A stretch of DNA of 64,000 nucleotides from JAFAMS01 sp049520515 (GTDB lineage: Bacteria > Vulcanimicrobiota > Vulcanimicrobiia > Vulcanimicrobiales > Vulcanimicrobiaceae). This document shows, one piece after another, positions 58,615 through 64,000 of this stretch. Position numbers and translations under genes: made by a program. Numbering within the stretch: position 1 is the stretch's first letter; each line of letters opens with the position of its first letter. The notes beneath the pieces were generated by a model that saw nothing but the letters and a program-made list of their open reading frames with translations, had not been told where the DNA came from and did not search any database. The stretch spans positions 245,159-309,158 of the forward strand of contig JBEKPS010000004.1 in assembly GCA_049520515.1 (NCBI GenBank). The letters run 5' to 3'.

Positions 58615-58914
58615 TTATGAGGGCGGGACGCCGTACGTCTTTACGTACCAGTCGTGAAATTCTTGATCCGTCGGATAGTGGCCGTATTTCTTATAAAACC
58701 AGTCGCGATACGCCGATTGCCTGCGCCCTTGCTCTTGCGTCTCTTCGCGTTTGATTTGCCGTTTGTGATTCCAATTCGTAAGGCCGATTGCGGCCGCGAC
58801 GCCGGCGACGAAGATATTACGCGTACTCGCCGCGCCGTCGGCGAGAGCAGGAGCCGCAGCGCCGAGTGCGATCGCCGCACACAGCGTCCCAGCCGCCAAA
58901 GTCCTGATATGCAT
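58615..58914 (-). CDS. Small exported protein (99 aa)
   Basis: Signal peptide MHIRTLAAGTLCAAIALGAAAPALA followed by a short hydrophobic stretch (NIFVAGVAAAIGLTNW) and a charged helical tail (KRQIKREETQEQGRRQSAYRDWFYKKYGHYPTDQEFHDWYVKTYG). The tail motif WFYxKYGxYPTxxEFxxWYxKxYG looks like a small repeated helix pair. Role unknown. The stop overlaps the possible start of the downstream envelope protein. Confidence 0.65.
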   Translation of the reverse strand: MHIRTLAAGTLCAAIALGAAAPALADGAASTRNIFVAGVAAAIGLTNWNHKRQIKREETQEQGRRQSAYRDWFYKKYGHYPTDQEFHDWYVKTYGVPPS

Positions 58915-58981
58915 AGCAGGTCCTTTCTGCTAGCTTAAACGCTGCCGAGGGCCTGAGGGTTCTCCCCACGAAGCGCCGCGC

Positions 58982-59503
58982 GTGCATTTGACCGAGCTTA
59001 AGGGACTAATTAGAACGATTCCGGATTTCCCAATCGCTGGGATTCAGTTCCGCGATATCACGCCGCTCATCAAAGATCCCGACGGCTTTCGCGCGATGAT
59101 CGACATGTTCGTCGACCGCTTCCGCAGCGAGCGCATCGACGTCGTGGTGGGGGTGGAAGCGCGCGGTTATATTCTGGCGGCGCCGCTCGCGTACGAGCTC
59201 GGCGCCGGATTCGTGCCTGTCCGTAAACCGGGCAAGCTTCCCGGTTCGAAGATGACCGAAGAATACGCGCTCGAGTACGGCACGAATTCGCTCGAAGTCC
59301 ACGACGATGCGGTCGGCCGCGGCAAGCGAGTGCTGATCGTCGATGACGTCCTCGCGACCGGCGGCACTGCCGCCGCGACCGGACGCCTAGTCGAGCGCCT
59401 CGGGGCCGAGATCGTTGAGTTCGCGTTTCTCATCGAGCTCGAGGCACTGGCGGGCCGAAAGGCGCTCGGCAGCCACAAGATTACCAGCTTTATCAGCTAT
59501 TAG
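58982..59503 (+). CDS. apt: Adenine phosphoribosyltransferase
   Basis: 173 residues, GTG start. IPDFPIAGIQFRDITPLIKDPDGFRAMID (usual FPxPGIxFxDITPLL), VVGVEARGYILAAPLAYELGAGFVPVRKPGKLP, and the PRPP-binding VLIVDDVLATGGTAAAT. It salvages adenine to AMP. Located just before the RelA/SpoT gene, as in many bacteria. Confidence 0.92.
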   Translation: MHLTELKGLIRTIPDFPIAGIQFRDITPLIKDPDGFRAMIDMFVDRFRSERIDVVVGVEARGYILAAPLAYELGAGFVPVRKPGKLPGSKMTEEYALEYGTNSLEVHDDAVGRGKRVLIVDDVLATGGTAAATGRLVERLGAEIVEFAFLIELEALAGRKALGSHKITSFISY

Positions 59504-59585
59504 ACGCCCGACCATGACCTGCGGCCTTCCCAGCCGCCAGCGTGTTGTGTTTAGATAGGCGTTAATACTCTGCTTGGGTTGCTCG

Positions 59586-61745
59586 ATGTCGATTGATGCT
59601 CTCGTTGCCAAAGTTCAGGAGTACGATCCGTCGCTGGACGGTGCGTGGCTTCGGCGCGTCTACGACATGGCCGATCAGGCTCACGGCGAACAGAGGCGCG
59701 CTTCCGGCGTCGCCTACATCGAACACCCGCTCGCAGCCGCCGAAATCTTGGCCGAGCTTGAGATGGACCGCGCCACGATCGCGGCCTCGCTCTTGCACGA
59801 CGTCGTCGAAGACACGGTCGTCACGAGCGAGCAGGTCGCGGCCACCTTCGGCACCGAGATCGCGACGCTCGTCGAGGGCGTCACCAAGCTGACGCGCATC
59901 CCCTACCAATCTAAGGAAGACGCGCAGGTCGAGAACCTGCGCAAAATGTTCATGGCGATGGCCAAGGACATTCGCGTCATCATTATCAAGCTGGCCGACC
60001 GCCTCGACAACATGCGGACGCTCTCGAGTCTACCGGAGAGCAAACAGCTCTCGATCGCGCAAGAGACGATCGAGATCTATGCGCCGATCGCGCATCGTCT
60101 GGGCATCTGGAAGATTCGTTCCGAGCTCGAGGATCTGTGCCTGAGTTATCTCGATGCGGAATCGTATCGCGAGATCGCGGAACGCGTTGCCAAGAAACGC
60201 ACCGAACGCGAAGAGGCCGTCGCGAGCGTCACCGAGATCCTACGCGATAGTTTAGAGCGCGTCGGCATCAAGAACGAAGCGACCGGCCGCCCGAAGCATT
60301 TCTATTCGATTTATAAGAAGCTGAAGAAGGGCCGCGACTTCTCGACGATCTTCGATCTGACGGCAGTGCGCATCATCGTCGATTCGGTCAAAGATTGCTA
60401 CGGCGCGCTCGGCGAAGTGCACGCGCGCTGGAAGCCGATCCCGGGCCGCTTCAAAGACTACATCGCGATGCCCAAGCCGAACATGTATCAGTCGTTGCAC
60501 ACGACGGTCGTCGGGCCGGGCGGCGATCCGCTCGAAGTGCAGATTCGCACGCGCGAGATGCATCGCACGGCCGAATACGGCATCGCAGCGCACTGGCGAT
60601 ATAAGGAAGGCGGCAAGACCGACTCCTTCGAGAACAAACTCGCCTGGCTGCGCTCCTTGCTCGAATGGCAAAGTGATGCTCGCGACTCGCGCGTGTTCAT
60701 GGAGAACCTGAAGCTCGATCTGTTCGAGAATCAGGTTTTCTTGTTTTCGCCGAAAGGCGACGTGTTCTCGCTACCAAACGCTGCAACGCCGCTCGATTTT
60801 GCGTATCACGTTCACACCGACGTCGGCAATCGTTGCATCGGCGCGAAGGTCAACGGAAAGATCGTTCCGCTCGACTATCAGCTCAAGAACGGCGACATCT
60901 GCGAGATCCTGACGCAGAAAGCTGCACGGCCGTCGCTCGACTGGCTCGGTATTGTTCGAACCTCGAGCGCGAAGCACAAGATCAAGCAGTGGTTCCGCAA
61001 AGAGCGCAAGGAAGAAAATGTGCTCGCCGGTCAGGAAGCGCTCGAGGCCGAGCTCGTGCGTCAGAACTTACGGCCCGATGCTGCACGCGGCGAATCGCTC
61101 GAACGCATCGCGCACAAGATGAATTTTGCGACGCCGGCCGATCTTTACGCAGCGATCGGTTTCGGCGATGCGTCGGCGGTTTCGGTTGCGCAGCGGATGC
61201 GCGAAGAGCTCAAGGCTTCGAATATCGTCGACATTACGGCCGTACCGCGGCCGGCGACGACGCGGCGCGTGCCACGCAGCGGTTCCGGAATCAAGATCGC
61301 CGGCGTCGACGACATCCTCGTGCGGCTCTCGAAATGCTGCAGTCCGGTTCCGGGTGATCCGATCATGGGCTTTGTCACGATCGGTAAGGGCGTTTCGGTG
61401 CATCGCGCTGATTGCCCGAACGTCGCGTACATGAACGCACAGCCGGAACGAATTTTGCAGGCGGCCTGGTCTGACAATATCACTGCAACGCACGCCGTCG
61501 ACGTCGAAGTCGAAGCTCTCGATCGCGCCGGCCTCTTACAAGACATCATGGCAGTTTGCGCCGAGCTAAAGGCCTCTGCGTCATCAGTGACCGCGCGCGT
61601 CAAAAAAGATATTGCTGTGACGTCGCTCACGCTGCAGATCGAGAACCTCGATCAATTGCACAAATTGCTGCGGAAATTAGAGACCGTCAAAGGCGTGCGC
61701 ACGGTCTATCGCGTGACGAAACGCGAACGCGCAAGCGGCAGTTGA
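59586..61745 (+). CDS. Bifunctional (p)ppGpp synthetase/hydrolase (RelA/SpoT)
   Basis: 719 residues from ATG 59586. HD hydrolase domain: ASGVAYIEHPLAAAEIL, ASLLHDVVEDT, KLADRLDNMRTL. Synthetase domain: RDFSTIFDLTAVRIIVDSVKDCYGALGEVHARWKPIPGRFKDYIAMPKPNMYQSLHTTV and EVQIRTREMHRTAEYGIAAHWRYK. TGS domain VFLFSPKGDVFSLPNAATPLDFAYHVHTDVGNRCIGAKVNG. A zinc-finger CCSPVPGDPIMGFVTIGKGVSVHRADCPN and a C-terminal ACT domain complete the long Rel form. Both catalytic sites look intact. It controls the stringent response. Confidence 0.93.
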   Translation: MSIDALVAKVQEYDPSLDGAWLRRVYDMADQAHGEQRRASGVAYIEHPLAAAEILAELEMDRATIAASLLHDVVEDTVVTSEQVAATFGTEIATLVEGVTKLTRIPYQSKEDAQVENLRKMFMAMAKDIRVIIIKLADRLDNMRTLSSLPESKQLSIAQETIEIYAPIAHRLGIWKIRSELEDLCLSYLDAESYREIAERVAKKRTEREEAVASVTEILRDSLERVGIKNEATGRPKHFYSIYKKLKKGRDFSTIFDLTAVRIIVDSVKDCYGALGEVHARWKPIPGRFKDYIAMPKPNMYQSLHTTVVGPGGDPLEVQIRTREMHRTAEYGIAAHWRYKEGGKTDSFENKLAWLRSLLEWQSDARDSRVFMENLKLDLFENQVFLFSPKGDVFSLPNAATPLDFAYHVHTDVGNRCIGAKVNGKIVPLDYQLKNGDICEILTQKAARPSLDWLGIVRTSSAKHKIKQWFRKERKEENVLAGQEALEAELVRQNLRPDAARGESLERIAHKMNFATPADLYAAIGFGDASAVSVAQRMREELKASNIVDITAVPRPATTRRVPRSGSGIKIAGVDDILVRLSKCCSPVPGDPIMGFVTIGKGVSVHRADCPNVAYMNAQPERILQAAWSDNITATHAVDVEVEALDRAGLLQDIMAVCAELKASASSVTARVKKDIAVTSLTLQIENLDQLHKLLRKLETVKGVRTVYRVTKRERASGS

Positions 61746-61858
61746 CTTTTCCTTAACCAGCCCCAAAAGGGATTCGCTCTCTCCTCACCTACTCTGAGTG
61801 TGCATTGCCCACTGAGAGTGTGTGGGTTTGGTCGTATTTTCGCGAGAGGTAGAGAGAA

Positions 61859-63262
61859 TTGCGTTTCGCTTCGCTTGGTGGTTTCGGTGCTGCGCTTGCG
61901 TGCGCGGCATTTCTCGTTGCATGCGGAGGCGGCGGTGGTTCGGCCCCGACGTCCGGCTCGCTCACCGGTGGTTCGATGAACGGCAACCATGCCGCGAGCA
62001 ATCAAGGGCCGGGGACGCACGTCACGGTCGTGATTTATCGGGGTGGCGACACAAAGACGCATGGGCGCTCGAACACGCGACGCGGTGCCAAATCCTCAAC
62101 GCGTAAGCCTGAATATCTATCGACTGAAGGACAAGGGTTGCAGATTTCAGTCTCTGCCACAGGCGTTGCGTCGCAAACAATTTATGCGGACACCCGTACC
62201 TCGCCGCTGTCACCATTGTGCACGGTAGACGGCAATAACGTCGAGACTTGCGTGATCAATGTTCCGACGATCGCGGCCAACGAGCAGATTACCGCACTCC
62301 AGACTGATGCGTTCCCGGCCAACGAAAATTCATCCGGCTACGGTACGGGTTTTGGAAACGGAACGAACATTCTCGGCGCGATCAAGGCGACTGAAGCTGT
62401 GACCCTGGGAAGTTCGAACAACATCGCCCTCGAGCTAGGACCCGCAGTTGGTTACTTCTGGGATTGCACGGAAGGCGCTTCCTACGGCAACACACCGCCG
62501 CCGGCACTTCCGCAACTGTATAGCGCCAACTACGGAGTCGACACGAATCCTGTAAGCGATCCCACGACGGGCGCACGCATCGTCGTTACCGGAGGGACAG
62601 CCGCATCGGGACTGATATCCGTTGAGTTTGGTGATATAGATTCCGGATGGCGAGATCGCGATACGACGCCGGCGCCTTTCGTTGACGTGAACGGCAGCCC
62701 GACACCGATCACGCTCACATCAAGCAGTTCGGCGCTCACCGTTTCTCCAATCGTTTTCAACGGGACACCATCCACGTACGCGCAGACGGCTTCGATCCCC
62801 GACGACAGCTTCGAGTGGTATGAGTGTGAGTTCTTCATCGCGTTGAAGACGAGCGCGAGCTTTTCGTCGGCTTCAACGCTCGCGATAAGCAATAACCTTA
62901 CCGCGATCAATCCGTTCACGAGTAGTGCGCAACCCCTGACGATGACTTACACGGTCGTGCCGCTCACGGTCTCGTCGACGTCCGTTACCGTCGCTATGGG
63001 CAACAGCACGACCGTTACAGGGACGGATCCAAACGCATCGGATCCGATGGATGCCGAGTCGGCGTATCAGACTGGGGACGAAAGCTGCAACACAGGCGGC
63101 GGGACGCCGCTCGCGACGATTTCGCGCGGCTCGCTAAACACCACGAACTGGACCCAGGTGTTCACGATCAATGCGGGCGGTACGACCGGGACGTGTACGT
63201 TCTACATCTACGATACTGACGCAGGTACCGTGACCTTACCCATTACCGTGACGATCAACTAG
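61859..63262 (+). CDS. Secreted lipoprotein of unknown function
   Basis: 467 residues, TTG start. Lipoprotein signal peptide RFASLGGFGAALACAAFLVACGGGGG. The mature part is Ser/Thr-rich and beta-structured, with several Cys (LCTVDGNNVETCVI, FWDCTEG, WYECEFF). The C-terminal VPLTVSSTSVTVAMGNSTTVTGTDPNASD.. resembles a bacterial Ig-like module. The upstream noncoding gap (61746-61858) holds short direct repeats (ACTCTGAGTGTG and ACTGAGAGTGTG) and may carry the promoter. Related in style to the genes at 7191 and 63276. Confidence 0.65.
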   Translation: MRFASLGGFGAALACAAFLVACGGGGGSAPTSGSLTGGSMNGNHAASNQGPGTHVTVVIYRGGDTKTHGRSNTRRGAKSSTRKPEYLSTEGQGLQISVSATGVASQTIYADTRTSPLSPLCTVDGNNVETCVINVPTIAANEQITALQTDAFPANENSSGYGTGFGNGTNILGAIKATEAVTLGSSNNIALELGPAVGYFWDCTEGASYGNTPPPALPQLYSANYGVDTNPVSDPTTGARIVVTGGTAASGLISVEFGDIDSGWRDRDTTPAPFVDVNGSPTPITLTSSSSALTVSPIVFNGTPSTYAQTASIPDDSFEWYECEFFIALKTSASFSSASTLAISNNLTAINPFTSSAQPLTMTYTVVPLTVSSTSVTVAMGNSTTVTGTDPNASDPMDAESAYQTGDESCNTGGGTPLATISRGSLNTTNWTQVFTINAGGTTGTCTFYIYDTDAGTVTLPITVTIN

Positions 63263-63275
63263 CGAGGAATATCTG

Positions 63276-64000
63276 GTGCGAAATTATTCGGCTTCAACCA
63301 TCCTACGCGCCGGCGTATTCGCGCTCTTCGCGATGAGCGTGACGGCCTGCGGCCCCGGTGTCAGCAGTTTGCCCTATCAACAGCCGACGAACGGCTCCAT
63401 CACCTCGTCGACGTCGAGCAGCACAACGCTGCCGTCATTGACGACATCGAGCTTTACCGTCACCGGTTCGCTTGGGCCGACGAGTGTCGTCGCGAAAATC
63501 ACGGAAACGCTCGGCCTGTCGGCTCCCTCGAACATCACTGTGCCGCTCGCACAACGACATGCTGCGAGCCACACGCAAAGTGGTGCACCAGTAGGCACCG
63601 CCAACGTCTTGCTCTACGTGACGTTCTCGAGCACGACGGCAGTGACGATGACGACGTCGCCTGCGCTAACATTTACCTCTTCGGCGATCGCCTCGGGCAC
63701 GATGTACAACCTCGCGGTGTACGCAAGCGGCGCGTGGACGGCACCCTTCCAGCCGGGTGTAACGGCAACCACTGCCGGCACGGTGACGTTCCCCTCGACG
63801 AACACCGCGGTCTCGATCGCACCGGACGCGCCGGCGACGTTCGTGCTCTACACCGGCGACGCAACGACGAGCGCGATTGTGTTGCTGCCGACGTCGCTGA
63901 GCTTTGATGCGGGCAATCCGTCCTCAGGTTCGTTCGGAGCATCAGAAGTCGGTTACGCGGGCGCACTGAGCGCAACGATGACGTGCACCGAGAATCCGAC
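63276..64000 (+). CDS. Partial lipoprotein gene running off the right edge
   Basis: GTG 63276 with GAGGA nine bases upstream; the frame stays open to the end of the window. Signal peptide RNYSASTILRAGVFALFAMSVTACG (lipobox VTAC) and a Ser/Thr-rich linker precede a beta-rich domain (SFTVTGSLGPTSVVAKITETLGLSAPSNITVPLAQRH.., VGTANVLLYVTFSSTTAVTMTTSPAL). It begins 13 bp after the previous lipoprotein stop, so the two form a unit. 3' end missing. Confidence 0.6.
   Translation, partial: MRNYSASTILRAGVFALFAMSVTACGPGVSSLPYQQPTNGSITSSTSSSTTLPSLTTSSFTVTGSLGPTSVVAKITETLGLSAPSNITVPLAQRHAASHTQSGAPVGTANVLLYVTFSSTTAVTMTTSPALTFTSSAIASGTMYNLAVYASGAWTAPFQPGVTATTAGTVTFPSTNTAVSIAPDAPATFVLYTGDATTSAIVLLPTSLSFDAGNPSSGSFGASEVGYAGALSATMTCTENP

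Overview
This window looks like a chromosomal piece of a diderm, GC-rich, environmental bacterium. It carries a TonB-dependent receptor, lipoboxes, a long RelA/SpoT, a PEP carboxylase paired with a beta-carbonic anhydrase, and several secreted proteins with GGGG or Pro-Thr linkers. The style of these proteins is most like uncultured Eremiobacterota (WPS-2) genomes. That placement is an impression from the proteins, not a computed result.

The window has two parts. The left part (1 to about 22.4 kb) is an accessory region that looks AT-richer by eye. It holds a broken gene at the edge, a RES-domain protein, and a Septu-like defence candidate: a membrane-anchored degenerate SIR2 domain fused to an OLD/ABC-type ATPase, followed by an overlapping HNH nuclease gene. 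Next come an orphan Xre/ParS-type antitoxin-like gene and several regulators, including four LuxR-type HTH proteins (three are HTH-only, one carries a large helical-repeat domain). Very small ORFs bracketed by strong hairpins lie among them. The part ends with a 7.3-kb gene for a 2425-residue octapeptide-repeat protein, translationally coupled to a small secreted protein. A 16-bp palindromic motif (CTAGCAAAATTGCTAG and variants) recurs in at least five noncoding spots of this part. The border coincides with a clostripain-like gene cut off right after its catalytic cysteine.

The right part (22.4 to 64 kb) is ordinary core-like sequence. In order it holds: a peptide-binding lipoprotein, a DUF1028 protein, a CheY-like regulator and an AroQ-like enzyme, a chemoreceptor-like coiled-coil protein, ppc and carbonic anhydrase; queA and an SDR gene divergent from soxR-cysD-cysNC across a textbook SoxR box; a TonB receptor with a lipoprotein; an unusual cluster of glycosyltransferases, SGNH-like proteins, a free-standing lipoyl-domain protein and a transglutaminase (42.9-50 kb); PPK2 and an M61 peptidase; metY with a Met/Cys-rich leader peptide and terminator; two convergent PilZ paralogues; apt; relA/spoT; and two cell-surface lipoproteins, the last running off the right edge.

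No rRNA, tRNA, CRISPR array, integrase or transposase was recognised.
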